Shown in pieces: positions 20,640 to 31,925 of a stretch of DNA of 64,000 bases. This stretch comes from Hyposmocoma kahamanoa (Eukaryota; Arthropoda; Insecta; Lepidoptera; Cosmopterigidae): the NCBI RefSeq assembly GCF_003589595.1, contig NW_020654810.1:21533656-21597655 (forward strand), written 5' to 3'. Numbering within the stretch: position 1 is the stretch's first letter; each line of letters starts with the position of its first letter. The position numbers were made by a program, and so were the translations under genes. Below the pieces are notes generated by a model that was not told the origin of the DNA, did not search any database, and worked only from the letters and a program-made list of their open reading frames with translations.

Positions 20640-20960
20640 ATAAAAAAAGTGCGCATTTGACCTCCATCTCATTTGATGGAAAGTGGCGATGAGGTCGACG
20701 ATGGAGCCACCTCAATAATACGTATTCATTCGCCTTAAAAAGGCCCAAGTTACAGCGTTCAGGGAATAAACCTACAGGCAAGGAATTCCACTCCATAGCC
20801 GTTTGCCATATAAATGTGGAAACGTAACGCTTTGTGCGAATTTTTGGAATATCGACATGGTAGACGTGGAACCCCAGTCTAACTCTGATCCCCTAATGTT
20901 AGAAAAGGGGAAGGTGGAATTAATTCATACAATTCCCTCGCATACTTTTCGTGATATCCT
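20640..20960 (-). pseudogene. LINE ORF2 C-terminal relic
   Basis: On the minus strand one frame reads WNSLPVGLFPERCNLGLFKANE, a known pattern near the end of Jockey-type LINE proteins (WNSLPxxVFPxxYNLxxFK). Another frame upstream reads VPRLPCRYSKNSHK, matching the segment that normally precedes it, so frameshifts are present. No catalytic part remains. Confidence 0.55.
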
Positions 20961-20987
20961 GCAGAATACCGATAAGCAGGCAATTTG

Positions 20988-21282
20988 TAGTAGCAGTAGA
21001 GCTTCTTGTGAACAAGTTCGTCCAGGAAAATACTATCACCTTACTTATTTCAGCCGCCAAGCAGTAATGTAAGCATTACTTGCACTGCGTTCCGATTCCG
21101 AAAGGTAATGGTGCTGGTGAAATTACAGGCACATGGGACTTGTCAACTTATGTCTCCAGGTGACAGACGCGGTGACAGGGCCCCTCAGATCTTTGAGCTT
21201 TAAAGCTCTGCAAATGCTATGGGTAGGCGTGTAGCTCACCACCAGGCGCACGACTTATTCCCTGTCACTTGATGTCGTAAAT
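20988..21282 (+). repeat. Rep-A copy 14
   Basis: A full-length plus copy, GTAGTAGCAGTAGAGCTTCTTGTG to CACTTGATGTCGTAAATAA. Confidence 0.85.
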
Positions 21283-21324
21283 AACATATATTACGTATGT
21301 TTGTGTGATGATTTTTTTAATTAG

Positions 21325-21506
21325 CCTACAGTGTCCCACTTCTGACGCAATGTTAGGCCACATCCCCTGTTTGACGCAATGTTAGGCCAGTCCTTTACAT
21401 ATGAGTACAAATCGTGCCGCCATCTTCTTTCCTTCATGATCTACGTCGCTGGCTATTCTCTGGTACCCACCAATAAGTGGCTATGTGAGTCCGTCTCTGT
21501 GGGTGC
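21325..21506 (-). pseudogene. LINE C-terminal relic, low confidence
   Basis: CCACTTCTGACGCAATG, TATGAGTACAAATCGTGCCGCC and GGCTATGTGAGTCC resemble the antisense of an RTE-like ORF end. GACGCAATGTTAGGCCA occurs twice 33 bp apart, a local duplication. Confidence 0.4.
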
Positions 21507-21508
21507 AT

Positions 21509-21551
<43 letters not shown>

Positions 21552-21564
21552 TTNNNNNNNNNNT

Positions 21565-21607
<43 letters not shown>

Positions 21608-21611
21608 TTTT
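21507..21611. repeat. (TTTA)n array with a 10-N assembly gap
   Basis: TTTA repeats flank ten Ns (21554-21563). On the minus strand this is the AAAT tail of the neighbouring LINE. The poly-YLFI frames read across it are artefacts and the true length is unknown. Confidence 0.95.
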
Positions 21612-22815
21612 ACATTGTAAACTTACAGCTAAATAGCCAACACGATTACAAGTCAAAAACACAAAGTCAATAAAAATTAGGTTAAATCAAAAATAAAAAA
21701 TTAAATCAAAAATAAAATTAAAAATTAAATTAATATTCTAAAAATTTACAAAATTCTCTATAAATAAAAGCAAAGCTATCAGCGAATAAATCGATATGGT
21801 CATATTGAGTGAGCAAGTCTCCGATCAGGCGTATTGCGCGAACGGTAGGCGCGTTCGAAGCGTGTACCGTGCGAGTGACGGGCTTGTGTAAAAGCCGCGG
21901 CCTACGGCGCGGCGCCACTGCACCCTCATCACCCCAAGGCACACGCACAGGTACCAGCAAGTCTACCTTGGACATAATGTTATTATCCACCTTATGATGA
22001 AACGCAGCAATGTAGTGAGCCAGTAGAAGCATCTTACGCCTACGAGACAAAGTGTCTAATCCCACCATGCCCGCAACGAAGTATGATGGATACAGGTATG
22101 GGTAATACCCGTACTGCCGTCTATAGAGCCATCGTGCATATTTACGCTGAACACGTTCAACCATAATAGAGTATTTGGCTTCATGAGGATCCCAAACTAT
22201 TGCTGCATATTCCAGTTTGCTGCGTACGTAGGCGTTATATAACACCTTCGCCACAGCCACGTCATTGAACTCATAGGAGGTCCGTAAAATAAAGCCTAAA
22301 ATACTATTCGCCTTTTTGCAGGTTGTTGTCACATGTAAATGAAAGTCCAATCTACTATCCAATGTTACTCCTAAGTCACAAAAAACAAACTCTATCTATA
22401 CAGGCGTCAAATAATTTATACTGTGTCAATCTTGGGCAGTGCTTGCGGGTGTAAGTAATAACTTTACATTTCGTATTATTAAAAGGCATACGATTTGCTA
22501 GACTCCACTCCGACACCGCATCAATATCCGCTTGCAAGGCAGTTGTATCTGCAATATCATTCACGCCTAAGAACAGCTTGAGATCATCGGCAAAAAGAAG
22601 ACATCGAGCAGTACCTATAACCTGAGGTAAATCGTTTACCATTAGCAAAAATAGAGTCGGACCCAGAGTACTCCCTTGACTCAAGCCAGATCTTGTGTAA
22701 TACTCTGCATGCGACAGACGTGTCCAACCTAGTCCCATTTCCGCCTGGCAGTCCTTTTCCAAACACTATGCGTGTCTTAGACCGCGTGTGTGATGAATAG
22801 TCCTGTTTATTTGTT
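21612..22815 (-). pseudogene. LINE ORF2 fragment with reverse-transcriptase box, frameshifted
   Basis: The minus strand encodes SGLSQGSTLGPTLFLLMVND and LFADDLKLFL (RT palm motifs, catalytic DD at about 22580), then after a frame change VTLDSRLDFHLHV, KVLYNAYVRSKLEYAAIVW and VERVQRKYARWLY. At least two frame changes (near 22755 and in the T-run near 22380) make it non-functional. Endonuclease and ORF1 are absent, so it is 5'-truncated near 22815. The 3' UTR leads into the AAAT tail. It is of the Jockey/CR1 group by motif. Confidence 0.9.
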
Positions 22816-23114
22816 ACTCCATGATATTTACTACGTTCTTAACGCCGTAAGCATCTGTATAACTAGCATAAAAAAATGTAACGTATCTAAATATAATTCC
22901 TAATTTGCAAACGCCGAGCATTATCAACCCTTTCCGAAAGTACCGCGCATAAATCTTCTCGCTGCATCAGACGGGGTGACCAGCTATCTAACTAAACGCT
23001 GGACATAAAACTGTCACCGATATATCTATTTAATATATGGACTAGACACCTGCACAAAGATACAATAAAATGCGCTACTTTTTCTCATGTATTTACACAC
23101 TACTGACGCAAGAT
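22816..23114. other. unassigned stretch
   Basis: Nothing recognised. Confidence 0.4.
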
Positions 23115-23230
23115 TCGTAATGTTTTTGTTTTATTTCTTGTCTTTGTTTAAATCCGTTCAAACACCATATTTGGCTCCCGCGCATTTTGTCGGGTAACAA
23201 TATAATTTGTTTAATGAAATTATTATATAT
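23115..23230 (+). repeat. Rep-E copy 2
   Basis: TTTTTGTTTTATTTCTTGTC, CAAACACCATATTTGGC, CCGCGCATTTTGTCGGGTAACA. It parallels 675-786. Confidence 0.55.
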
Positions 23231-23528
23231 TTATTTCGATGTTATACATAACTATGTCAATTAAGTTACAATATCGTAATGCATGATTTGTATTATTGTT
23301 TTAAATTTTTGTATTTATTGTGACGAAATATTGAGTGACGTGGATATCTTTAGTTGCTTTTACTTTTTTTTTATGTGTTATCTGTTGGTGTTTCAAATAA
23401 CAAAAAAAAAAAAATTAATACATTTGCACTACGCATATCTTTTTGCAGGTTTTTGTACATTTGCTAATGCATTTGATTCTTATCGTATGTATTAGCTTAA
23501 ACGCAAATAGATGGTTACTGGATTTTAA

Positions 23529-23810
23529 GTAGCAGTAGAGCTCCTTGTGCAAGAGTTCGTCCAGAGAAGTGCTGCCACATTACCTATTTCCGCCCTCAAG
23601 CAATAATGTCATCATTACTGTGTTCCGGTTTAGAAGGGTAAGGGTGCTGGTGAAATTACAGGCACATGGGACTTGTCAACTTATGTCTCAGGGTTACGGG
23701 CGCAGTGGCAGTGCTTATAAGATCTTTGCGATTTAAAGCTCTGAGTGACACGTGGTCTAACCGTGGCGTTATGATTGAGAGTCGTCTATCTACGAAACGA
23801 AGCAAGACAC
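23529..23810 (+). repeat. Rep-A copy 15, variant 3' end
   Basis: The standard 5' part runs to CTCTGAGTGACACG, then switches to CGTGGCGTTATGATTGAGAG and CGTCTATCTACGAAACGA. This variant tail is shared with 10501-10752. Confidence 0.82.
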
Positions 23811-24242
23811 CAAAATCAGTTTGTCATCTTTCAATCCAAGAAACTGCTAATAACTTTAATATTATGCACCTAAATGTTATGGTTTGATCATTTTAATAAA
23901 AAATGGACTTGTTGTGGAAAGGTTTAAAAATACTGTTTTTTTTCCTAACTGTGACGAATCGACATCGACAAACAGATGTCCGACAAACAGATTTTTCAAA
24001 AACAAAAACAAATTAGTTCCGTGCGAAGTGATCAAATAATTTTGGCGTAAACATTTCAAACTCGACAGTTGCCTGGTATCGATTTCTACTACCCTCGGTT
24101 TGTGGTTTGGTACAAGTACAAAAGGGAGCGATGTTAGAACTCTACATTGTAAGTCGTAATATCAGCAAAATTGAGGCAGTTCGATAAAGGTTCTATTTCC
24201 TTTTAATTTTGTTAACTAGTGTATGACTAGAGTGCATAAAAT
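23811..24242. other. unassigned stretch
   Basis: No gene or repeat match. Confidence 0.4.
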
Positions 24243-24303
24243 CGGTCTTGGTCTTAGGTCTTGTTCTTGCATTTTTGCGAGACCGAAACCAAGACCGAGT
24301 GTG
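24243..24303. repeat. GGTCTT-rich inverted repeat
   Basis: GGTCTTGGTCTTAGGTCTTG lies opposite GAGACCGAAACCAAGACCGAG, partly complementary across a CATTTTTG centre. It is probably a MITE scrap. Confidence 0.6.
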
Positions 24304-24571
24304 CCAGCGTTCAGCACTAAGTTCAACACGAGAGCATAGAGCTGAGACATATTGCATAGAGCAGCACTATTGTTGACGTTTTACTTTGTGAAAATCTTTA
24401 TAATTAAAAGTTATCTAGCCCTCAACTGTCTGCCATAAACTGAAAAGAACAAGCAAGCTGCAGATGGCCGCTATTGAAAGCCGTTGCCTGCACGCAAAAA
24501 GAAGCCTGGCCGAAAATTCAGAACGGTGGTGAGTTCTGCGAGGCGTTCAAGGGTACATTGCGCGCAAACGT

Positions 24572-24605
24572 GTGTCTTGTGTTGGATACGTCCAACATAA
24601 GACAC
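24572..24605. repeat. hairpin, 15-bp stem (one mismatch), 4-nt loop
   Basis: GTGTCTTGTGTTGGA and TCCAACATAAGACAC around the loop TACG. GCGCAAAC flanks both sides as a direct repeat. Confidence 0.85.
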
Positions 24606-25579
24606 AGTGTACGCGCAAACTATTAACGCTCCACTGAAAGGACCACAGTTGCGAATTTGTAGCTTTAAGGTGGTAAGGCGTCTAACTTTGCAAACAGGTA
24701 CGGATTGATGGAGACCACAAGGCTGACAGCTATTTCCACATGTTTAGCCATCCAAAAGAAGCCAGTCTCCCGGGATTTTTTTTATGTACTATGACACACT
24801 GTTTGATTTGTTTGTTTCTACAATGCGCTTATTCTGTATTTTATAAATCGATATTCGTCATCGATAATATAAATAAAGTCAATCTCCTAACCGTACCAGA
24901 TAACCACGTTAATGCCTTATGTCAAACTTACGAATTTCTTTATTAACTACGCTTGTGTATAAAGAGACCGATAAGGGGAAAGAGGTTTGACAATAGCGTA
25001 GCTAGTGAAGGTCCATGGTCTGTGTCTACACTAGTGAGAAACAGGCGTGTTGATTTGTAAGGGAATTATTTGGTTAAAACATATTTTGGATTAAGTTTTA
25101 GAACAAAAATAATCAATTAAGGCCGATGAAGGAACCAACAGAGTTTCCGGCTAACGCTTGTAAATAACACCACAACTCTATAGCACCCTACAAAAACAAG
25201 GGTGGATTTGCAGAATTAAATAAAAAAGTGCACCTTACTGGACATCGAAATGGCGTCAATCGGGTTTTTCGGAGACAGCGATTTTTCCTAATAGCATAGT
25301 ATTATTTGGGACTATAGTTATTTGAAGAAAAAGGGAATGGAGGGGATGAGATCACTTTTTGAAAGATTGTTTTGATAGAGATCGTAGGGAAGTCGTGACA
25401 GTTTTTTGGGGATAAAATATTTGAAGAGGAGAACAAATTACGAATAATAAGGACCACATAAAAGATGACTCACAATGTGATGTGCTCGATGACTGGGGTG
25501 AACCAAACTATTATCAACACCGGGCAACTTATCAGCAGTGGTCGGATAATATGTTAATAAAATTTATGTGTATATACAT
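24606..25579. other. unassigned, probably single-copy
   Basis: No repeat match. The 68-codon frame at 24740 has no domain. Confidence 0.4.
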
Positions 25580-25656
25580 TTAGCAGCAATGGAGATCCTT
25601 GTGAAAGTGTTCGTAAGTACTGCCACATCTCCTATTTCTACCGCCAAGCAGTAATT
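25580..25656 (+). repeat. Rep-A 5' fragment (copy 16)
   Basis: TTAGCAGCAATGGAGATCCTTG to CCGCCAAGCAGTAAT, then broken at a T-run where tSINE-3 begins. Confidence 0.75.
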
Positions 25657-25659
25657 TTT

Positions 25660-25797
25660 TATTTATTTATTGGGCTCAACAAACAGTAGAGGCGAGGCGT
25701 CCAACGAATATTTCTCCAGGCCCGAGAGTCGAACCTGAGACCTCAGCGTGGCAGTCCGGTATGGTAACCGTTCGGCCACAGAGGCAGTTAAAATACT
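25660..25797 (-). mobile_element. tSINE-3, 3'-truncated
   Basis: In sense it starts CTCTGTGGCCGAACGGTTACC (A-box), then CAGGTTCGACTCTCGG (B-box) and GGAGAAATATTCG. Its fusion to half a Rep-A suggests insertion with loss of the other half. Confidence 0.8.
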
Positions 25798-25864
25798 ATT
25801 ATAGATTATATACGCCATGTTTGCCACTCTTTTTTTCTATTTGATTTTGTATTAAAATACGGCA

Positions 25865-26092
25865 GACGAGAAAAGAACGATCCTGAATACGATAGAATAT
25901 AGACGCGGGAAAATGATTGGACATTTGATACGACACGACAACTTCTTTAAGACCATTTTAGAGGGAAAAATCGAAGGTAAGAGGGGAAGAGGTCGACCTA
26001 GGCGCAGCTACATAGACCAAATAAAGGAACAAGGACTACGAAGGAAAGAAGACAAGAGCATAACTCTTAATTTTTTCATAATTCTTAAATAG
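25865..26092 (+). pseudogene. LINE ORF C-terminal exon-like relic
   Basis: The frame stays open to the TAG at 26090 and reads EYRRGKMIGHLIRHDNFF, then TILEGKIEGKRGRGRP and RRSYIDQIKE. The pattern GKxxGHxxRHD...LEGKxEGxRGRGRPRxxYxD is typical of the C-terminus of endonuclease/reverse-transcriptase LINE proteins. No RT core is present upstream. The first in-frame ATG (25913) would give only 59 codons. Confidence 0.8.
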
Positions 26093-26095
26093 TTA

Positions 26096-26540
26096 CATAT
26101 TTGTTTACTGTACTTTTAAAAAGAGGAAGAGTCGGTAGTGCACTAACACTGGGTATATCTAGCTTGAGTTTCTGTCTCCTGTAAATTTTGCATATTTGTA
26201 GATTCTGAGACGTAATATCAAAATAATTGGTTGCTGGAACAGAGCACATCCCCATTCCACTTTAGTAGATAACGGACCTTGTAAACTTGCATCATATCAC
26301 TACCCGAGATACACAATTATGGATCGCCGGTCAATAAGGTAAATAGTCTTATTTACTAATTATAATCATCAAATAAAGTACATAAGGGGGAACGCCCTTC
26401 GTAGGGAGAGCCATCAAGTGTTTGTTTAACAGAAAACGACCAACAGTCGGCTGGTTAAATTATGACAGACGAAATCGATTTGTTTTTAATTTTAACTGCC
26501 GCTTACATATAATAATAATGAGCCAAACCTCCACAACAAT
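26096..26540. other. unassigned stretch
   Basis: Nothing recognised before Rep-D. Confidence 0.4.
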
Positions 26541-26568
26541 TACCTGGCCTCCAACTAGGGAATTCCTC

Positions 26569-26757
26569 TACTACTACTATTGTAACTATAGTGAAAAAAT
26601 AGGGTGGTTTGCATTAATATTAGACGTAACTGGTTGAAGACTGTACCACCTCAGTCAACCGTGACCATGGGACCTGTAAAGGGCCCGAAACGTCGGTTTG
26701 CTTGAAAAAACAAACATACGCGATTTAAATCCGGAAAAATAGTTTCATTTCCTATAG
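26569..26757 (+). repeat. Rep-D copy
   Basis: Core blocks: GTGGTTTGCATTAATATTAGAC, AACTGGTTGAAGAC, CACCTCAGTCAACCGTGACC, ATGGGACCTGTAAAGGGCCC, GCGATTTAAATCCGGAAAAA and TAGTTTCATTTCCTA. TAGGGAATTCCT occurs on both sides (near 26557 and 26756). Confidence 0.8.
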
Positions 26758-26759
26758 GG

Positions 26760-26894
26760 AATTCCTGTTCGTCAAATTTATATGGGACTACATCTGAGGT
26801 AAGTTATTTCCAACAAAACAAGAATCCTCAAAATCGGTTTACAAATTAGAGTTCTCGAATTGAGAACCTCTTCCTTTTTTTTAGTCGGTTAAAA
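26760..26894 (+). repeat. Rep-B copy 5, 3' part
   Basis: ATATGGGACTACATCTGAGG, AAGAATCCTCAAAATCGG and AATTGAGAACCTC lead to TAGTCGGTTAAAAA. It directly abuts Rep-D. Confidence 0.75.
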
Positions 26895-27364
26895 AGAAAT
26901 AAGCGGTAATACAATGGGCGGTCTAATGTTTTGAGCGATTTCTGCCAGACAACTTTTGGATGGAAGTAATTGTAACTCATAGGAAAAGACGGCGATGTAT
27001 CAAGATTTAGTCATCGATAGACAGAAAATCAAAATTATTACGTATATCATTCATTATATATTACATATAACATTTAATAAAACAAATTCATATACATATT
27101 TATGAATATCAAAAACTACTATACATTTAGAAAATGGTCAAATTATAATAATTTATTATAAAACAAACTAAATAACAAAAATGTAAATGTTTCAATTACA
27201 TATAATATTATTAATAAATATAAAAACAATAATATAAAACCCATAACTACGTTCAAGCTTAAGATGTATGCATTTAAATTACAAGTGTAATTTTGATACG
27301 CCCTTACAGGGTATCACACGTTACGTAAGTAATATATGTACATATATAATATTCCTGATCTATG
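26895..27364. other. very AT-rich stretch
   Basis: Long tracts of A/T with ATATAATATTAT words. No gene was found. Confidence 0.5.
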
Positions 27365-27525
27365 AGTACCAGAGCAATGGAACTATGGCGCAGTTGCCAG
27401 AACACTCAGACTAGACCAATTTAGAAATGTTGATTTCCCAAATTGGTCCTACCGGGAATCGAACCTGGGACCTTTTCATCCAGCGCTCGCAGTACAAAAC
27501 GTAGTCACCGAGGTTGTCAGATTGA
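27365..27525 (-). mobile_element. tSINE-4
   Basis: In sense it reads ACCTCGGTGACTACGTTTTG and CCAGGTTCGATTCCCGGTAGG (B-box), then ACCAATTTGGGAAATC and a body with GAGTGTTCTGG and TTGCTCTGGTACTC. Related heads or bodies lie at 36945, 48185 and 63337. Confidence 0.75.
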
Positions 27526-27526
27526 A

Positions 27527-27818
27527 TTTTAATTGCAGTAGGATTCCTTGCGAAAGAGTTTGTCCAGGGAAGTATTGCCATCTTACCTATTTCTACCGAC
27601 AAGCACTAATGGTCACATTACTGCGTTTCGGTTATGAAGGGTAAGGGTGTTGGTGAAATTACAAGTACACTGGACTTGTCAGTTTATATATCAGAGTGAC
27701 GGGCGCAGAGGCAGCGCCGTTCGGATTTTTACGATTTAAAGCTCAGAGTAGATTACAGCTGTTATGGATAGACGTGTCACTTACCACCAGGCGCAAGACT
27801 TACTCGTCCCGTCTACGC
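27527..27818 (+). repeat. Rep-A copy 17
   Basis: A near-complete plus copy, ATTTTAATTGCAGTAGGATTCC to CTTACTCGTCCCGTC. The A-rich end is lost. It abuts tSINE-4. Confidence 0.85.
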
Positions 27819-27849
27819 TAACAACTTAAAGTGATTGAATTTCTATGGC

Positions 27850-27965
27850 TGTTTTGTTCGGTAGCTATGATTATGGGACCTGCAAAAACTCGAGGCTTTG
27901 GTTTGTCTGAGAGAACGAATGTGCGCGATTCTAGATCCGAAAAAATAGTTTCAATTCCAATACAA
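27850..27965 (+). repeat. Rep-D fragment
   Basis: TATGATTATGGGACCTGCAAAAACTCGAGG through GCGATTCTAGATCCGAAAAA to TAGTTTCAATTCC, decayed. Confidence 0.6.
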
Positions 27966-28216
27966 ATAATTTACTTTAGACTTACTCCTTTTTAGACAAG
28001 AAAACTTCCTGGAACCGCTAGAAATAAACCGCATTCGCTAAACAACTGTGCATTCTGCTCTTCGCCCACTGGCACGTAATAAATCCAACAAAATAATCAA
28101 TATTTGTTTTGGCCAACAGCACCCTTCAATTGCAAATGCAATTCATTCGCTAATACGCTTTGACTAGATTAAATTTAGACATGCCACTTTCGCATTTTGT
28201 ATAGAATGATACAGAG

Positions 28217-28262
28217 TAAGAGCGATGGCACACAATGCGTTGCGTCGGCGTCGCGACGATTA
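28217..28262 (+). repeat. left-end fragment of the 266-bp MITE
   Basis: TAAGAGCGATGGCACACAATGCGTTGCGTCGGCG matches the left end of the element at 28484 and breaks off. Confidence 0.65.
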
Positions 28263-28483
28263 TTATTTATATAAACGAGAAGCTACATATTTTTATTTAA
28301 CATTTTAACTCCAACGAAAAAACAGGGAAATATAAATTTCAAACCTGTGGCTCTGTTTCTGTGTGTCTGTCTACAGCATCGGAGCTCCTAATCGGCTAGA
28401 TTTAAGTATTCAGTTAGTTTGAAGACTATGTTTCGTGAACACTTGTTTATCAGCTATTTAAAATCATCAGCCTTTTCCCATTA

Positions 28484-28750
28484 AGAGCGATGCTACACGA
28501 TGCGTTGCGTCGACGTTGCGATGCCTGAGCGTTGACGTTGCGTTATACAACACATGTACAAATTAGAATTACGCGAGCGCATCGATTAATGTATATGCAA
28601 ATCGGGGCTAGGAGATAAAACGGGGATGGGCGATGCGGTGTATACGGTAGCAACGTATGCGACACCGCATTGCTCATGTGGCACTTGGTGCGTGAAAATC
28701 ATAGAGTTGCGGCGACGCAACTCATCGACAGCGCCTGTGTAGCATCGCTT
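28484..28750. mobile_element. 266-bp MITE with GCGATGCTACAC ends
   Basis: Left end GAGCGATGCTACACGATGCGTTGCGTCG; right end the complement of AAGCGATGCTACACAGGCGC followed by GATGAGTTGCGTCG. TTAA lies on both sides, so a TTA or TTAA target duplication is likely. The inside is GC-richer than the surroundings and non-coding. Confidence 0.75.
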
Positions 28751-29399
28751 TAAGGTTTTATTTACATTAACCGAATGGAAACAAATTTTTGTAACAATAG
28801 CGTAATCAATTTTTTGTCAATTGTGTAACCTATAAACTAGATACCAGCCAAATCACACGTTGCGCGTCTTCTGGAGAATTCTTGCGAAATCTGTATGTTT
28901 GACATTACAATGTACAATTTGATGACAAAAATCGCTTCCGTTCTTTCACATAGCAATGTAATTTGTGCCGATTAGAATAGACGTGCATAATACTATCGAC
29001 ATTGCGTTTATTTTAGTATTATAATTAATTGGTGGTGAGGTACGCCTATCCGAACTTACCGTGTGACAAAAATTAAATCTTATTTTGACATATCTAAAAT
29101 TTAAACTTCATTGTTTAATGCATGGTGCATTGGCAGCGATGCACCATTTTTGTAAATACAATTGAGCTCGAATTCCGAACTACATGGTATACAGCTGAAC
29201 ACATGTTGGGTTTTCCAATAGTGATTCGTTTGATTACGTTCTCTATTTAAGGCTTTACCCAATTTTTCTTAGCTTTGATGGAATACCGATCACTATTTCA
29301 ACTTCAAACGTACGAACCTATTGTTATCAATTCGTACATCTAAAATTTATTATGAAAAAATCCTGCTGGATACGAACCAGCCATGTCGTCATACTGTGG
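28751..29399. other. unassigned stretch
   Basis: GCATGGTGCATTGGCAGCGATGCACC near 29120 is a short imperfect palindrome. No gene was found. Confidence 0.4.
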
Positions 29400-29460
29400 C
29401 ATACTGTAGTGTTTGTATTAATAATTATAACAAACTAGTGGAGTAATTTCACGAAAATAT
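29400..29460 (+). repeat. tSINE-1 body fragment
   Basis: GTTTGTATTAATAATTATAACAAACTAGTGGAGTAATTTC is the tSINE-1 body without head. Confidence 0.7.
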
Positions 29461-31105
29461 TGAATATCACAGTAGTAAAATATGTATTTCAAAATTGAAA
29501 ATGTGTTTATTATCTTTCACGAAAGAAACTAATACTTATGGTCCTAACATGCTATTGAATACAATTTCATTTGTGAAAATCTGGTGTCCATACTAGGATT
29601 AACCTGTGTTATAACAATACTTTGCTTAACATTTATAAGTTTCTACAATGTAGAGAATAGAAACCATTAATTACAACGCCGTTACACAAAAATACAAAGA
29701 AAGACAGAATAAAAAGACAAAGCTAAAAAAAAATAAATAAATACGTGCAAAGCAAGCATTAAATAGTCAACTCTATTTAAATAAGTATCAAGTGCCCGAC
29801 TTTGGTGTATGTAAAGAATACGCTCAGCTAAATATCACAGCCGAGAAAAGACTGTGAAGCTGAATTTCAGTGGACCCTAAAACTGAAAGAACACCGGACG
29901 TGTGTTTCGCGTATATACTCGTAAATAAACTAAATTAAAATACGTATATTAAATTAAACAGTAAACGAGGCATTTGCCCAATATTACAATATTTTCCCTA
30001 AAACTATGCCATTTGCATGACAATTTTGGTAAAGCATGAGGACTATCTTACTCTCTGTATATTAGACAAATAAAATATTCATTTATTCATTTATTCCTAC
30101 CAGGATAAAGTCCTACACTCCATGTGAAAACAAAATGCTAATGTTTATTTCAATGCAAAAACTATCACTGTAATTAAATAACGCACCGCGTGCAACCCTA
30201 TTCCAAAGCCTCATGGAGCGCTCGTGACATTTTATTGGATGGCCGACATTTTGATCTCGCCGCTCCGTCTACTGTTACCAATTAGACGTGGCGTAGGGCT
30301 GTCAATCTGTCAATGTGTGATTAAATATTTATTTTATAACAGTGATCTTTGGGGAGTATCATTGCCCCTCGTTTTGCTTCAAAGACACTTATTATTCTTA
30401 GAGTTATTGAGCGCCGCGTTATTCTGATCAATATCCTCCTAAGACCACGTGTATAAATGTACATGTGAAGTGGGATCACGTAAACGCCCTGTGTACATTA
30501 TAATTAAACAATCGCATTCAAACATAGCTATATGTATTACATAAGACCTATCCTATAGGGTATCTAGAAATATACGTTTTTCATTCAAAACGTTTACGTT
30601 TTTCATTTTCATTTTCATTAAATTTCATTTCATTTTCATTAAAGCCCTCGCTTTACTGTTTGGGCCAAAAGCATGTAAATATCTCAAGTACCTACGCATA
30701 TTGAGCGCTAACCCTATTTCTATTGTAGTTTACTGTATCTTAGGAGGATAGGTAAAATTCATTGACTTATAATTATATGGACGTCGGATCCGCGCTAAAA
30801 AGTGTCCGAACTTATAGGGCGTGAAAGTCGTATACAGAGCGTCATTCACGCTTTAGTTTTCGTTTGTTTCTTCTGACAGCGAAGCAAGCAAAATTAGACA
30901 GTACTGCGATGACATTACAATTTAAATTCAACGTTTCAGGTTTTTCATATTCCTTTACATATCACTACGTTTAAATAGGTTGACTTCGGACATTTTTTTC
31001 GTGGTTTTTGTATTAGACCTGTCGTCCATTTATTTGTAAGTCAATGGTAAATTTATATCAAATTTTACATATGCTTTTTATAATTAGGATCGAATGATGC
31101 ATTCT
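29461..31105. other. largely single-copy stretch
   Basis: No dispersed repeat was recognised except TTTCATTTTCATT repeats (30598-30655). A 67-codon frame at 30224 sits in GC-richer DNA without a domain. The region 30180-30490, with GCGCGT and CACGTG words, may be regulatory, but this is only composition. Confidence 0.4.
30598..30655. repeat. (TTTCA)n-type simple repeat
   Basis: TTTTCATTTTCATTTTCATTAAATTTCATTTCATTTTC. Confidence 0.8.
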
Positions 31106-31155
31106 TTTGTTCGATCTTTGTATCAACAATCACCTAAGTATTTGACCTCAAAATC

Positions 31156-31494
31156 TTAAGAGAATACACTACCTCAAATGGCTTTGGTTGATTCCACACA
31201 ACAGTGGAACTATGGAAATTTCACTTTGGAAAAAATATATAATATATTTGAGGATAAACACTGATTACTATATGGTGTAAAAACACAATTCCTAAAAATT
31301 TTTACTTTAAAAAAAACACAAACTTATCTCGAAATTTTATAAGAAAACCGCTGTATCCAATATGTACTTTACATATACCAAAGATTTTTTTTTTATCTAC
31401 TGAACTAAATAGAGTACGTATATATCGACCTAAAAATGAACCCTATGAGTACGGAAAAAGTTTTAATTCGAGTTAAGGTAGCATCTACTCTTAA
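31156..31494 (+). repeat. Rep-C copy 3, complete
   Basis: Its ends TTAAGAGAATACACTACCTC and GGTAGCATCTACTCTTAA are the clearest inverted pair of the family. It has no insertion and serves as the empty-site reference for 14355-15373. A short tSINE-1 scrap (TGTTCGATCTTTGTATCAA) precedes it at 31107. Confidence 0.8.
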
Positions 31495-31784
31495 AAGCCT
31501 ACGTTTATCTGAACAAAAAAATAAGCTACTTTCCAAATTATCTTTTATACAGTCAGTAAAACACATTCCAACCCGTAAAGCAACATTAATCCATCAAGTT
31601 AACATAAACTAACTTCCTGAACGCTTACCACTCCATCTTCAATAATATCGAGTTACCTCCAAAAAAGTCCAACTAAAATACTCCCAAAAACATCACCAAG
31701 ACGTGTTAAAGGCGATGTAACTTTTAAATCGATTCTTGAGGAATGTGAATCGAGTAATCGTGTAATCGAATATTTCGTATTTGG
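31495..31784. other. unassigned spacer
   Basis: Single-copy by eye. No frame of note. Confidence 0.4.
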
Positions 31785-31925
31785 GCGGATATTGAATTTT
31801 GCCGCGCTCACTCCGGAAGTCGTCGCGGCCGTTCCTTTGAAGTCGGTCTCAGTGTTAGCGATTAACTATTTAGACTATAGACGACGATCTAGCGATTTAA
31901 AATAATTATACAGCGAACCGTAAGT
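31785..31925 (+). promoter_or_regulatory. candidate promoter and non-coding first exon
   Basis: A GC-richer block with an ETS-type CCGGAAGT (31812-31820 region) and CGTCGCGGCC is followed by the arthropod initiator TCAGT (A at 31851). A DPE-like AGACG lies at +29 to +33, one base off the strict +28 spacing. A consensus splice donor GTAAGT starts at 31920, so a first exon of about 69 nt (31851-31919) is possible. No downstream coding exon was found in the window. This is inference from motif order only. Confidence 0.4.

Noticed and set aside
21379..21673. Poly-YLFI proteins
   Set aside because: They are translation of a TTTA microsatellite and an N gap.
26556..26768. TAGGGAATTCCT direct repeats as a target duplication for Rep-D
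   Set aside because: The second copy overlaps the known Rep-D/Rep-B junction and 12 bp is atypical for a DNA element; it may be coincidence.
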